Shown: one piece after another, positions 43,680-52,426 of the stretch
Layout: each line of letters starts with the position of its first letter
Position numbering within the stretch: position 1 is the first letter of the stretch
DNA from: JAAYZH01 sp964479695
GTDB taxonomy: Bacteria > Bacillota > Clostridia > Saccharofermentanales > Fastidiosipilaceae
Reading direction: 5' to 3'
Assembly: GCA_964479695.1 (NCBI GenBank)
Contig: CAYZSO010000009.1
Span: 27,312 to 91,311, forward strand
Length of the DNA: 64,000 nucleotides
Notes under the pieces: model-generated
The model's database searches: none
What the model was told of the DNA's origin: nothing
What the model saw: only the letters and a program-made list of their open reading frames with translations
Translations under genes and position numbers: made by a program

Positions 43680-44687
43680 ATGCCAGACATAGCTGATATT
43701 TTTTTGAATGACACGGCCATTCCGGACGTCTTCATAACGGATTATATGTCTGCTTTGAGTCACCAGGCTCTGCAAGTTTATTTGATGGCGAAGCTTTACC
43801 AAACGCACGATTGTCGTGTAGAGAGTAAGCCGGTGCGGCAGGCGCTTGGCCTCTCCCAAGAGGATTTTAAGGCGGCGATTTGTGAGCTGGCCGGACACCA
43901 GATTGTGACAGCGGAGACGGATTTTTCGTCTTTTGTTTTGGTTGATTTGAAGAAGCAACAACTCTCGAAACATTATCGCCGTTTGACGGCGTCTTCGATG
44001 CAAGAATCCGTCGAAAGAAATGAGACGAATCAAGATCGCCAGAGACTGATCTCCAGCATCAACGACACGTACTTCCACGGCCTGATGGGTCCTACGTGGT
44101 ACCAGACGATTGACACTTGGTTTGATCAATATGGCTTCGATCCGACAGTTATTTACCAGATGTTTGTTGACGCCGCGGAGCGCAATGTCTTGAACGGCCC
44201 GAATTATCTCAATAAAGTCGCGGAAGACTATAACAAGCACGGGGTGAAGTCATTCATGGATCTTACGCGCTACAAGGAAGAAAACAAGCGCGTCCGCCTC
44301 ATTGCGAATCAGATTGGGCGCAAGCTTAACAAGACGATTACCGCTTACGACCTGACCATTATTGAGAAATGGGTTATCGAATTTGGCTACGATTTCGAGG
44401 TGATTGACATTGCTTTGGCCTATGCCGTCCGAATCTCCGAACCGAACCTGAACTACTTCGACCGCATTCTGACGAATTGGCACGAAGCCGGTATTCGCAC
44501 AGCCAAGGAAGCGAAGCAACTCGAAGAGAATAATGCCAAGCATAACCAGGAGCAGCGCAAGAAACTTTCCGGTACCCGCAAGGCGGCGACGGCAGGCAAT
44601 TTCGAGCAACGTGAGTACGAGGACGAGTATCTCGCCCAATTCTACGAATATGCTTATCTTGAGAAGGAAGAGGCGGAGGGAGAATGA
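43680..44687 (+). CDS. dnaD: DnaD-domain replication initiation protein
   Basis: 335 residues. An N-terminal winged-helix region, then two DnaD (DnaB2) domains: about 130-210 (NDTYFHGLMGPTWYQTIDTW, DAAERNVLNGPNYLNKVAED) and about 225-300 (KTITAYDLTIIEKWVIEFG, YFDRILTNWHEAGI). It works in primosome assembly and helicase loading with the next gene. The start is ATG 43680 after GGAGG; an upstream in-frame extension lies over the promoter and is not coding. It overlaps the loader gene by 4 bases. Confidence 0.88.
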   Translation: MPDIADIFLNDTAIPDVFITDYMSALSHQALQVYLMAKLYQTHDCRVESKPVRQALGLSQEDFKAAICELAGHQIVTAETDFSSFVLVDLKKQQLSKHYRRLTASSMQESVERNETNQDRQRLISSINDTYFHGLMGPTWYQTIDTWFDQYGFDPTVIYQMFVDAAERNVLNGPNYLNKVAEDYNKHGVKSFMDLTRYKEENKRVRLIANQIGRKLNKTITAYDLTIIEKWVIEFGYDFEVIDIALAYAVRISEPNLNYFDRILTNWHEAGIRTAKEAKQLEENNAKHNQEQRKKLSGTRKAATAGNFEQREYEDEYLAQFYEYAYLEKEEAEGE

Positions 44688-45703
44688 ATCGAGAAGGACT
44701 GCTCCGTGAGATCCGCTTGGTTTATGAGAACCGCAGGCAGAGTGCCTCCCGTAAGGCGGAGGCCCGTGACCTTGCGCTGAATGAGGAGCAGCCGGCTTTG
44801 GCCAAAGCCCAAGAACTCACCAATCGTGCCCGCTGGAACTACCTCGCCCGACTCACGGTTCCGGATGCTTCGGACAGCGCGGAAACCGCTTCGTTGGCCG
44901 AGGAACTCGCTCAGGCGGAGGCTTCGCTCTCCCAAATCCAAGAAGAACTTGGCCTGCCGGAAGAGGACCTTTCCATTTACGCATGCGCTACCTGCCGCGA
45001 TACGGGGCGGGTCTCTGGCCACATTTGCCCGAAATGCTACCCGGATATTTTGCGTGAGACCTTGCGCCATTTTACCCCGGGACTTCTGCCTGACGAAGAG
45101 CAACGTTTTCGCAACCATCGCCCGGATCTTTTCTCCGATGCTCCGCTCGAAATCCCTACTGGTCACACGACGGCCAGAAGGCAGATGGACCAAAATGTCG
45201 AGACGGCGAAGAAGCTTATCGACGATTTCCCCGACCCTTCGGTTAACCTCTATTTCACCGGTAAACCGGGAACCGGCAAAACGTTCTTGGCCTCCTGCAT
45301 TGCCAATCGCTTACTTGACCAAGGCCACTTCGCCTTGTTGCTGACCATGTTGCAATTCGAAGAAATCACCGCGCACTACCGCACTTTACAACTGACGTAC
45401 GGCGTGAGTGCCGAGGCCCTGACCAGGGCCGAAGAGGCCTACCAGTTTCTTCTGGATGCTGATTTATTGGTCTTGGATGATTTCGGCGTTTCGTCCGGCC
45501 TTCTCAAAGAACCTCTGAGCGAAATCATCATGCTTTTGCACCAACGCAAGATCCGCGGCCGCCAAACCATCATCACGACAAACATGAGCCTCAAAGACCT
45601 CCGCCGCCAATACGATGAACGGCTCCTTTCCCGCATCCTTTCGTCACTGAAAATTATCCCTTTCCTCGGGGACGACTTGCGCTTGCGCCGAGGCCACGTA
45701 TGA
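44684..45703 (+). CDS. dnaI: DnaI/DnaC-type helicase-loader ATPase
   Basis: 339 residues. An N-terminal coiled region (1-100), a zinc motif CATCRDTGRVSGHICPKC (four Cys), then AAA+ ATPase motifs: Walker A GKPGTGKT, Walker B LLVLDDFG and sensor ITTNMS. It loads the replicative helicase. Four-base overlap with dnaD and with acpS. A full 16-bp palindrome copy (44794-44809) in the N-terminal region encodes PALAKAQ. Confidence 0.92.
   Translation: MNREGLLREIRLVYENRRQSASRKAEARDLALNEEQPALAKAQELTNRARWNYLARLTVPDASDSAETASLAEELAQAEASLSQIQEELGLPEEDLSIYACATCRDTGRVSGHICPKCYPDILRETLRHFTPGLLPDEEQRFRNHRPDLFSDAPLEIPTGHTTARRQMDQNVETAKKLIDDFPDPSVNLYFTGKPGTGKTFLASCIANRLLDQGHFALLLTMLQFEEITAHYRTLQLTYGVSAEALTRAEEAYQFLLDADLLVLDDFGVSSGLLKEPLSEIIMLLHQRKIRGRQTIITTNMSLKDLRRQYDERLLSRILSSLKIIPFLGDDLRLRRGHV
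44794..44809. repeat. Full 16-bp palindrome GGCTTTGGCCAAAGCC inside dnaI
   Basis: Perfect copy of the iterated palindrome, read in frame as ALAKA in a variable, coiled part of the protein. Confidence 0.9.
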
Positions 45704-46236
45704 GCGTTGGTAACGGGGTTGGTAATGGCATGAAACTCAGCAACGGTATCGATCTCGTCCAAGTGTCACGAATTCGCGAAGGATTTGAACGCCATGGTGA
45801 GTCGTATTTCGCGCGCTTCCTAACCACGCAAGAACTTGCGGATTGCCGCAGGCGCGATAGTTGGCGTTTCGAGTCTGTAGCCGCGCGTTTTGCAGCAAAG
45901 GAGGCTCTCGCCAAAGCCCTCGGCACCGGCATTGCCCACGGAGTTAACCTCCGCGAAATCGAGGTCGTTCGCGTGGTAAGCGGCGGTGCTGATAGAGGTG
46001 ATTTTGATAGCGGTAACGTTGATGGCGGCGCGGTTGATGGCGGCGCGGTTGCTAACGGCAACGTTGATGGTGGCGACGTTGATGGCGGCGCGGTCACCAA
46101 TGGCGGCGTTGCCTATCAACTCCACGGCTCCACTGCCGCAGTTTTCACAGCCTACGGTTGGCAACACAGTAGCCTCAGCCTCAGTCATGATGGCGGCTTG
46201 GCTATCGCCAGCTGCGTGATCTGGTCAGAGAGGTAG
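45700..46236 (+). CDS. acpS: Holo-acyl-carrier-protein synthase with repeat insertion
   Basis: 178 residues against about 120-125 usual. AcpS moves phosphopantetheine from CoA to acyl carrier protein. Mg-binding Asp in NGIDLVQVSRI and Glu in RFAAKEALAKALGTGI are present, as is LSLSHDGGLAIA. The extra length is a 40-residue Gly/Asp/Val/Ala stretch (about residues 97-136) from eight 15-bp repeats at 45988-46107 between conserved strands. ATG 45700 overlaps dnaI; ATG 45730 is an alternative start. Confidence 0.88.
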   Translation: MSVGNGVGNGMKLSNGIDLVQVSRIREGFERHGESYFARFLTTQELADCRRRDSWRFESVAARFAAKEALAKALGTGIAHGVNLREIEVVRVVSGGADRGDFDSGNVDGGAVDGGAVANGNVDGGDVDGGAVTNGGVAYQLHGSTAAVFTAYGWQHSSLSLSHDGGLAIASCVIWSER

Positions 46237-46899
46237 TTCTAGGGAAGCTTGTTGAACTGTTGTTCTATCGCGCTTGGTTTTTTTGTTTGGCGCGGTATTG
46301 GCGGCGTATTGTTCCTTGAATTTGTTCTTTGGGAATTATAGAAATTATTATACGATTTCTAAATTGGCCAAGATCGCGAAACTTGCGACATCGGTTTGAC
46401 AGACGCAGCACTTTGAAAGGTATTTTCCTGTTCGTTTCGTGCTTATTGCAGACCGTGTAGCCCTCGAGGTCAGTATTCATTCAACAATGTCTGTCTTCAG
46501 GTCAGTAATCGTTCAGCTGGCTGCAAAACAAGAGTCAAGATCTCCTGTGGAAATATTTGTTGTCGCAAAGATCCCGATCCGGACCAGCTTGGAAAATTCT
46601 TTTTGCTTGGGGTTAGTTTTTGGCTGAGTTTTCGCAGGGCTGAACGAAAAAAAGCAGCACTTGTAGCAATAAGTCGAATCAGGCGTACCTTCCTGGGGCT
46701 TAACATTCGCACGAATAGAGAAGTCTCCGAACGAGCAAGAAGTAGTGAAGAAATAGAAGTGGTAGTGACCTAAGAGATGCAGTTAAAAAGGGTGGATTGT
46801 ACAAATAGCCGAAACTAAAAAGTGGACATGCCTATGGAGAAATTTTTGAGTGGAATTTAACTCTGCACTCTAGGCCAAAGGGAAATTTTTCAAAGTCGC
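46237..46899. other. Non-coding stretch
   Basis: About 660 bases, AT-richer than its flanks. Contains one ATTGGCCAAG palindrome copy (46373-46382). No convincing gene; short open frames lack ribosome sites and known motifs. Confidence 0.6.
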
Positions 46900-46928
46900 T
46901 TGAATTCCTGAAAGGTTTGTGCTAGAGT
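46900..46928 (+). promoter_or_regulatory. Promoter of rpmB
   Basis: TTGAAT (46900-46905), 17 bases, TAGAGT (46923-46928), with the recurrent TGTGCTA extension. Confidence 0.6.
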
Positions 46929-46971
46929 ATCTCTCGCACGTTTTCTAATGACTTCATAAGGAGGTGTCCAT

Positions 46972-47169
46972 ATGGCAATGTGTGATATTTGTGAGAAGAG
47001 CCTTGTCTCTGCTCGCCACATCAGCATCACTCGTTCACAGGTTTCTCGTCGTGCGAAAACCAAACAGAGAGCGAATGTACGCAAGGTTCGTGTTATCAAG
47101 GACGGCACACCGCGGACGATGAGCGTTTGCACCAGCTGCCTCCGTTCCGGTGCGGTCACCAGAGCGTAA
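46972..47169 (+). CDS. rpmB: Ribosomal protein L28, zinc-binding form
   Basis: 65 residues: MAMCDICEKS at the start and VCTSCLRSG near the end give the two CxxC pairs of zinc-type L28. Basic centre. Strong RBS AAGGAGGT. Single-gene unit with its own promoter and terminator. Confidence 0.95.
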   Translation: MAMCDICEKSLVSARHISITRSQVSRRAKTKQRANVRKVRVIKDGTPRTMSVCTSCLRSGAVTRA

Positions 47170-47193
47170 GATTTTACACGATTTGATTTAAAG

Positions 47194-47220
47194 AACCACT
47201 TCTTCGGAGGTGGTTTTTTT
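47194..47220 (+). terminator. Intrinsic terminator of rpmB
   Basis: 9-bp stem with a TTCG loop (AACCACTTC / GAGGTGGTT, one G-U) and T7 (counting the stem-end Ts). Confidence 0.9.
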
Positions 47221-47403
47221 ATTGGCTTTTTGGTTTCTATTTTCCTCATTATGCAACCACTCGCCGCATTTTTACGACTAGATAGGTGAAGGGAACTTTT
47301 TAGTGCGCTAAAGGGCTACTAAGTGGCAACTAAAAGGCTTCAGCGCAAATACCTTGCAGCGAACAGAGAGCAATTCATGGATAATCAAGATATTGGTAAT
47401 TGG

Positions 47404-47480
47404 CCATTAGCCATTGGCCATTGTCCATTGTCCATTGCCCATTAGCCATTAGCCATTAGCCATTGGCCATTGTCCATTGA
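47404..47480. repeat. Heptanucleotide tandem repeat CCATTRN, 11 units
   Basis: Eleven contiguous 7-base units; the last two positions vary (AG, GG, GT, GC, GA). It lies in the 411-base gap between rpmB and the sigma factor; 47221-47403 shows nothing else. Confidence 0.92.
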
Positions 47481-47580
47481 ATGGTCAAATGAAGGTCATC
47501 TGACAAAAGACAAGCGAGCGCAACGAACTACACCAGCTAGGCAGAAACTTGGGATCCGAAGGAAGAAAGCGAATCTCATC

Positions 47581-48318
47581 ATGAACGAGCAAATGACGAA
47601 ACTGGATACGAAGTCGGAGACAAACCTAGAGACGACATCGGAGACATCGGAGACATTGGAGACTAAACCGAAGATCTTGGACGATCAAACAATCGTCGGA
47701 TTGTTTTGGGATCGATCCGAACAGGCGATTGTGGCGGCCACGGCAAAGTATTCGCGTTATTGTACGGCAATTGCTCGGCAGATTCTGCGTAATGCCGAAG
47801 ATGCCGATGAGTGCGTGAATGATACCTGGCTTGCGGCTTGGGACGCGATGCCGCCGCACAAGCCGACGAAGCTTTCCGCGTTCCTGGGGAAGATCACCCG
47901 GCGTATTGCGATTGACCGTCTGCGGAAGTATACCGCCAAGAAGCGCGACCGCAATCTGGAAGTCATCTTCGAAGAGCTGGAGCCGGTGCTTTCTTCCACC
48001 AGTGGCCCAGGCGGTGGCCGGGGGAGCGCATCAGGCCACGGGCTAGGCAATGGTCTCGGCTACGGGCGCGCGAGTGGGTTTGAAAATGAGCTTGTGAATG
48101 AGCTTGAGCGGCAGGAACTCACGGCGAGTTTGAATCGGTTTTTGGCGACTTTGGCCAAAGCCGAACGCCAAGTCTTCATCTGTCGATACTGGTACATGCT
48201 ATCTATCAGCGAGATTAGCGCGCGATTTTCCTTCAGCGAAAGCAACGTGAAATCCAAACTCCACCGCACGCGAGCCAAGTTGCGCAAACACTTGGAGAAA
48301 GAAGGATATGTTCTATGA
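47581..48318 (+). CDS. ECF-type RNA polymerase sigma factor
   Basis: 245 residues. Sigma-2 (ILRNAEDADECVNDTWLAAW) and sigma-4 (LSISEISARFSFSESNVKSKLHRTRAKL) regions. Unusual: a Thr/Ser/Glu 9-bp repeat at the N-terminus (TSETSETLE) and a ~35-residue Gly/Ser linker between the sigma domains. The start is taken as MNEQ at 47581; a longer frame runs into the heptamer repeat and is unlikely. It overlaps the following membrane protein by 4 bases, as sigma/anti-sigma pairs do. A TTTGGCCAAA copy at 48150 encodes TLAKAER in the linker to sigma-4. Confidence 0.85.
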   Translation: MNEQMTKLDTKSETNLETTSETSETLETKPKILDDQTIVGLFWDRSEQAIVAATAKYSRYCTAIARQILRNAEDADECVNDTWLAAWDAMPPHKPTKLSAFLGKITRRIAIDRLRKYTAKKRDRNLEVIFEELEPVLSSTSGPGGGRGSASGHGLGNGLGYGRASGFENELVNELERQELTASLNRFLATLAKAERQVFICRYWYMLSISEISARFSFSESNVKSKLHRTRAKLRKHLEKEGYVL

Positions 48319-49907
48319 AAACGACGATTTTTCTGGAGGCCATGGGTGAGATCGATGACCGCTTCCTTGAGGAGGCTATTTCTGCGGAGGATTTGGGGCC
48401 CGCTTTTGACTTGGCCAAAGCCGCCTCCCCACCCGTTTCACCCGAGAAAGTAACATGGTACGTCAAGGCCCTGCAAAGCCTTCAAACCTTGTGCAAGCCT
48501 GGATCGCACAAACCTGAATCACACAAGCCTGAATCACTCAAGCCTGCATTGCGTGTGCTGGCGGCAGTGGCTGTGCTTGCGATTTTGCTTCCAGCGGCCT
48601 GGAACTTGTTTCGGAATTTTGGTCAGGATCCTAACCGAGATCCTAATCTGCCGGTGGTTGTTCCTCCCGGTGACACGACTGCCTCTGTATCGGATGAAAA
48701 CCCACAAACAACGCAACCGACGGAACCATCCGTGCCGTCTTCACAAACTGGGCCGTCTGGGCCAACGGAGCCGTCCGGCCCAACCGAGCCGACAAGCGAG
48801 CCGACAAGCGAGCCGACTTGGTTTGTAGCGAGGCCGGAGGAGCTACCGGTTTTGCGTGGTGTGTTTGCGAATGATGCCATGGGTTTCGAATCGTATCACG
48901 CACAAAATCCGGCTGATTTGCAGACGGGTAATCCTTGGAGGCAAGGCGAGGACATCACGAGTTTGCCGGTTTATAAGAACCTTGGTTTCCATAGCATGGC
49001 CGGAGAAACCGTACTCTATAGCAATGAGGAACTGGGGCGGAGGGCGGCGGCTTTGGCCGAAAGTGTTGGGGCTGAAATCCTGGAACTTAGCTTCGTGGAT
49101 ATTCCTTCGTCGACACCTGAGGAAAGCGCGCCATCTGCCGGGGCGCAAGCGACCACCACACTTGGCCTGATCCAGTTGCGCGGTGATGGGACGGGGTCGT
49201 TTACGTTTGATGAGCCGATAACGCTACCAGAGGAATTGTTTCAGGCGGAGGAGAAGGAACCTGCTGCGAAGGAACCCGCTGGGCCTGATTCTGCGGCTCT
49301 GATGAAACTGGCTGCGAATGTTTATGCTTATTTGACTGAGCAGTATCCGGATCTCTACTCTGAGCTTGTTGAACCGGCTTTTTCCTTCGGCGAGGCGGTG
49401 GGGTACGGTGAGATGTCGCAGAGAACGTATTATATTTGCGAAAGCTCGGATGATGCGGATCTGGCCTTGTTGTACTATTCTTTTGGGCGGTATCAGTTCA
49501 CCTTGACTGAGGAGAATCGACTCCTTCGGGTGAACACGGGGCCGAATCCGAGGGCGGTGGAGATGATTGGCGACTATCCGATTATTTCGGAAGCGGAGGC
49601 TCGGCAGAAATTGAAGGCGATGTCCTTCTATACGTCGCTGGGTTCGCGTGAGATGCCTGATGGCCGGATTTTCTACGAGTACTTGCCTGATCAGAAGATT
49701 ACGGATGAGCAGATCGGGCATGTGGAATTGATGTATCGGAACTCGCCGATTGATGCCGAGTTCCTGCCCTATTATAAGTATTGGGTGAAGATTGATCTGG
49801 ATGGGCAAGGGTTGGCGAAGTCTGATACCTATGCTGCTTTCTATGTCCCGGCTGTGCGGGCGGAATATTTGGAGAATTTGCCTCCGCAGCTTGTAAGGTT
49901 TAATTGA
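48315..49907 (+). CDS. Single-pass membrane protein, putative anti-sigma partner
   Basis: 530 residues. A ~85-residue cytoplasmic head contains a 15-bp repeat (48495-48554; KPGSH, KPESH, KPESL). One membrane segment follows (VLAAVAVLAILLPAAWNLF), then a Pro/Thr/Ser/Glu-rich stalk with GPTEPS and TSEP repeats, and a ~350-residue extracytoplasmic domain I do not recognise. Position and overlap suggest it restrains the ECF sigma factor. No zinc-type anti-sigma motif (HxxxCxxC) is seen. Confidence 0.65.
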   Translation: MKTTIFLEAMGEIDDRFLEEAISAEDLGPAFDLAKAASPPVSPEKVTWYVKALQSLQTLCKPGSHKPESHKPESLKPALRVLAAVAVLAILLPAAWNLFRNFGQDPNRDPNLPVVVPPGDTTASVSDENPQTTQPTEPSVPSSQTGPSGPTEPSGPTEPTSEPTSEPTWFVARPEELPVLRGVFANDAMGFESYHAQNPADLQTGNPWRQGEDITSLPVYKNLGFHSMAGETVLYSNEELGRRAAALAESVGAEILELSFVDIPSSTPEESAPSAGAQATTTLGLIQLRGDGTGSFTFDEPITLPEELFQAEEKEPAAKEPAGPDSAALMKLAANVYAYLTEQYPDLYSELVEPAFSFGEAVGYGEMSQRTYYICESSDDADLALLYYSFGRYQFTLTEENRLLRVNTGPNPRAVEMIGDYPIISEAEARQKLKAMSFYTSLGSREMPDGRIFYEYLPDQKITDEQIGHVELMYRNSPIDAEFLPYYKYWVKIDLDGQGLAKSDTYAAFYVPAVRAEYLENLPPQLVRFN

Positions 49908-49940
49908 TTCGGGTTCTTTGGGTTGGCGGAATTTTCGCGC

Positions 49941-50045
49941 CGGCCATTGCCCACGCCGGCGACTCATCAGCCAGCGATTCCCACGCCAGCGACTTACCAG
50001 CCGGCGACTTATCAGGCGGCCATTTACCAGCCGGCGATAACTGCG
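49941..50045. repeat. 15-bp tandem repeat, seven units
   Basis: Contiguous 15-base units of form CCGGCGACTTACCAG. It overlaps the last codons of the small minus-strand gene and fills the gap to the previous gene. Confidence 0.88.
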
Positions 50046-50239
50046 ATGATCAGCACGAGTAGAATGAGGGCAATGGCAATCAGGAAGGCGCGATTTCTGC
50101 CTTTCTTAAAGCGGCGGCGTTGCTCCACATAGCGCTGCCGTTTCTCTTCGAAGCGGGCATCTTGGGCGGCTCGGACTTCTTGCTGCGCTTTTTCGCGTGA
50201 ATTTTTCTTGGAATTTTTCTTCTCAGGTTCGTCTGACAT
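50024..50239 (-). CDS. Small tail-anchored membrane protein, unknown
   Basis: 71 residues: a highly charged, coiled N-terminal half (Lys/Arg/Glu/Gln) followed by one C-terminal membrane segment (AFLIAIALILLVLIIAVIAG). Not recognised. The charge pattern and single hydrophobic end look like a real gene, but there is no strong ribosome site. Confidence 0.5.
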   Translation of the reverse strand: MSDEPEKKNSKKNSREKAQQEVRAAQDARFEEKRQRYVEQRRRFKKGRNRAFLIAIALILLVLIIAVIAGW

Positions 50240-50347
50240 TACAATCTCATTTCAAGCACGGTAAGACATTACAATCTTATTTCAAGCGCTGTATTTAGTG
50301 GAATGATGGAGTAAGATAACAGAGATTATACGTGAGAAGAGGTTTTC

Positions 50348-50965
50348 ATGTCTGACAATAAGCCGAAAATGCAGAAATCCGCTATCTGGCTGGTCATCTT
50401 AGTTGCGATTGTCGTGGGGCTTTACTACGCTTTTCAGATGCCCATAGAGCCAACAAATTCCGGTACAACGACTTCAATTTCAGAGCAGCAAGTAGGGACG
50501 CATACTTCGGCCAAAGCCGCCCCCAACAACCCCACCAGCCAGGCCAACAACCCCACCAGCCAAACCGCCGACCAAGGAACGACCAGCCTACCTACGAGTC
50601 CGTTGACGGGGGTGGAGGGCGTCGTCTTTGGCCAAAAGTACTCGACCGAAGAGGATGTGGCGCTCTATCTGGAACTGTTTGAGGAACTGCCGCCGAATTA
50701 CTTGACGAAAGCCCAAGCCTACACCCTGGGCTGGGTTCCGGAGGAGGGCAATCTCTGGAAAGTGACGGATGAAATGTCGATTGGCGGCGATGAATTCGGC
50801 AATCGTGAGGGTTTGCTGCCGGAGGGGACCGGCCGCCAATACTATGAAGCGGATGTGAATTATTATGGGGGCCCGCGGAATGCCGAGCGCTTGGTTTACT
50901 CGAGTGATGGGCTGATTTACTACACGAATGACCATTACCAAAGTTTCACAAAACTTTACGACTAG
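50348..50965 (+). CDS. Barnase-type guanyl-specific ribonuclease, secreted or anchored
   Basis: 205 residues: an N-terminal membrane/signal segment (AIWLVILVAIVVGLYYAF), a ~60-residue low-complexity linker with a duplicated NNPTSQ unit, and a C-terminal ~110-residue domain that follows barnase closely. ALGWVPEEGNL, SIGGDEFGNREG, READ-like YYEADVNYYGG, ERLVYSSDGLIYYT and DHYQSFTKLYD keep the catalytic Glu, Arg and His positions. Extracellular RNase or toxin. Barstar follows 9 bases later. TTTGGCCAAA (50627-50636) encodes VFGQK at the domain start. Confidence 0.92.
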   Translation: MSDNKPKMQKSAIWLVILVAIVVGLYYAFQMPIEPTNSGTTTSISEQQVGTHTSAKAAPNNPTSQANNPTSQTADQGTTSLPTSPLTGVEGVVFGQKYSTEEDVALYLELFEELPPNYLTKAQAYTLGWVPEEGNLWKVTDEMSIGGDEFGNREGLLPEGTGRQYYEADVNYYGGPRNAERLVYSSDGLIYYTNDHYQSFTKLYD

Positions 50966-50974
50966 GAGGGAAGA

Positions 50975-51256
50975 ATGCGGTATATTACCTTAGACTTCGG
51001 AAATGTGGCTGACCGTGAGGGACTTCATTGGCTGCTCTTCAGTGAGATGCATTTTCCGGAGCATTATGGGGCGAATTTGGATGCGCTTTGGGATTGCTTG
51101 TCGGAGATTTCGCGGGAGACTACGTTGGATCTCGTCAACCTGAAACAGCTGAAAACCACCCTTGGCAGCTATGCAGACAAGTTTTTGATTACGCTGGAAC
51201 AGGCAACGGCGAGTAATCCGAAACTTCATATTATTCAGGAGGAAGAAGCCGTCTGA
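50975..51256 (+). CDS. Barstar-like ribonuclease inhibitor
   Basis: 93 residues matching barstar: FPEHYGANLDALWDCLSEI corresponds to the barnase-blocking helix and loop (including the Asp that plugs the active site), and the C-terminus LHIIQE fits the last strand. Cytoplasmic immunity protein for the RNase just upstream. RBS CTAGGAGGG. Confidence 0.92.
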   Translation: MRYITLDFGNVADREGLHWLLFSEMHFPEHYGANLDALWDCLSEISRETTLDLVNLKQLKTTLGSYADKFLITLEQATASNPKLHIIQEEEAV

Positions 51257-51347
51257 AAGTTGCTGCGCGCAGTAGTTGCGGATGTTGCGGCGGCAGTTGC
51301 TGCGAAACGCGCAACTTCTCACAGGCCGATTAGACAGGCGAAAACGT

Positions 51348-52193
51348 ATGGATTTTGTTTATATCTTGAAGACAATTGTTCTGGGAATCATTGAGGGGCT
51401 GACGGAATTTCTGCCGGTGTCATCAACCGGCCATCTGATTATTGCCTCTGATCTCATGAATATTGAGTCGGATGCTTTTAATAAGATGTTCATGGTCGTG
51501 GTGCAGTTGGCGGCCATTCTGGCAGTGTTGGTGCTTTACTGGCCGCGCATTTGGCAGGTGTTGAAGTCCTTTTTCTCGGGTGAAAAAGCCGGCCGCCACT
51601 TCATGCTGATCTGGGTGCTGGGCTGCGTTCCCGCAGTTGTGGCAGCCCTCCTATTCGGAGACTTCATCGATACCTACCTCTTCTCGGTGCCGACGGTGGT
51701 GGCGGCTTTGGCCGTCGGAGCAGTCCTGATGTTGGTCGGCGAGGAGAAACTCGCCAAGAAGAACACCCAAAATGATGTAGGTGAAATCACCGTCAAACAG
51801 TCCCTGATCGTTGGCCTGGCGCAGTGCGTGTCGCTGTGGCCCGGCTTCTCGCGCTCGGCTGCGACCATCATGGGTGGCTGGGCGGCCGGCCTGACCACCG
51901 CTGCCGCTGCGGACTACAGCTTCTTCCTGGCGATCCCCATCATGTTTGGCGCCTCGGGCTACAGCCTGCTGAAGTATTTCAAAGACCCCACCGTCATCGG
52001 CACGGCCTTCACTTCGACGCAAATTGTGGCCTTTGTGCTTGGCTGTGTCGTCTCCTTCATCGTCGCCCTTGTGGTGGTCAAAGCCTTCCTCCAATTCCTC
52101 AAGAAAAAACCTCTGAAAATTTTCGCCTGGTACCGACTCGGTCTCGCCGCCCTTCTGCTCATCCTCATGCTGACCAGCGTTGTGAAAGGCTGA
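51348..52193 (+). CDS. uppP: Undecaprenyl-diphosphate phosphatase
   Basis: 281 residues, polytopic. Motifs EGLTEFLPVSSTGHL and PGFSRSAATIMGG are the UppP/BacA active-site signatures. It recycles the lipid carrier of wall synthesis and gives bacitracin tolerance. The start is ATG 51348 (MDFVYILKTIVLG); the longer frame upstream is not family-like. Confidence 0.95.
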   Translation: MDFVYILKTIVLGIIEGLTEFLPVSSTGHLIIASDLMNIESDAFNKMFMVVVQLAAILAVLVLYWPRIWQVLKSFFSGEKAGRHFMLIWVLGCVPAVVAALLFGDFIDTYLFSVPTVVAALAVGAVLMLVGEEKLAKKNTQNDVGEITVKQSLIVGLAQCVSLWPGFSRSAATIMGGWAAGLTTAAAADYSFFLAIPIMFGASGYSLLKYFKDPTVIGTAFTSTQIVAFVLGCVVSFIVALVVVKAFLQFLKKKPLKIFAWYRLGLAALLLILMLTSVVKG

Positions 52194-52269
52194 GGTTGCT
52201 GCGGTTGTGGCCTTGTTGATACCACATGCATGATTTTCTAAATCTCTGTAAATCTTGGCAGATCTTTCG

Positions 52270-52300
52270 GCTGTACCCGTTTCCCGGGTGCAGCTTTTTT
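52270..52300 (+). terminator. Intrinsic terminator of uppP
   Basis: Stem GCTGTACCCG / CGGGTGCAGC with T6. Confidence 0.88.
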
Positions 52301-52321
52301 CTTTATGCTTATTTTGCTTTT

Positions 52322-52337
52322 GGCTTTGGCCAAAGCC
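52322..52337. repeat. Full 16-bp palindrome GGCTTTGGCCAAAGCC, intergenic
   Basis: Perfect copy between the uppP terminator and the next gene, so not explained by coding. Confidence 0.9.
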
Positions 52338-52426
52338 GCCCCACCTAGTCGGGTGGGGCATTGGTGTAGCGGTTTGAGAGGATTGGTGCTGAGGTCAGTG
52401 GAAATATTTATGGAGGTCAGAGAAGC

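Noticed and set aside
46265..46480. Small minus-strand frame (71 codons) in the acpS-rpmB gap
   Set aside because: No ribosome site, no motif, and low-complexity codon use; treated as non-coding.
47404..47480. CRISPR array
   Set aside because: Units are 7 bases with no spacers and no cas genes; a simple tandem repeat.
49224..49967. 247-codon minus-strand frame antisense to the sigma partner
   Set aside because: Arginine-rich shadow of a GC-rich gene with no domain.
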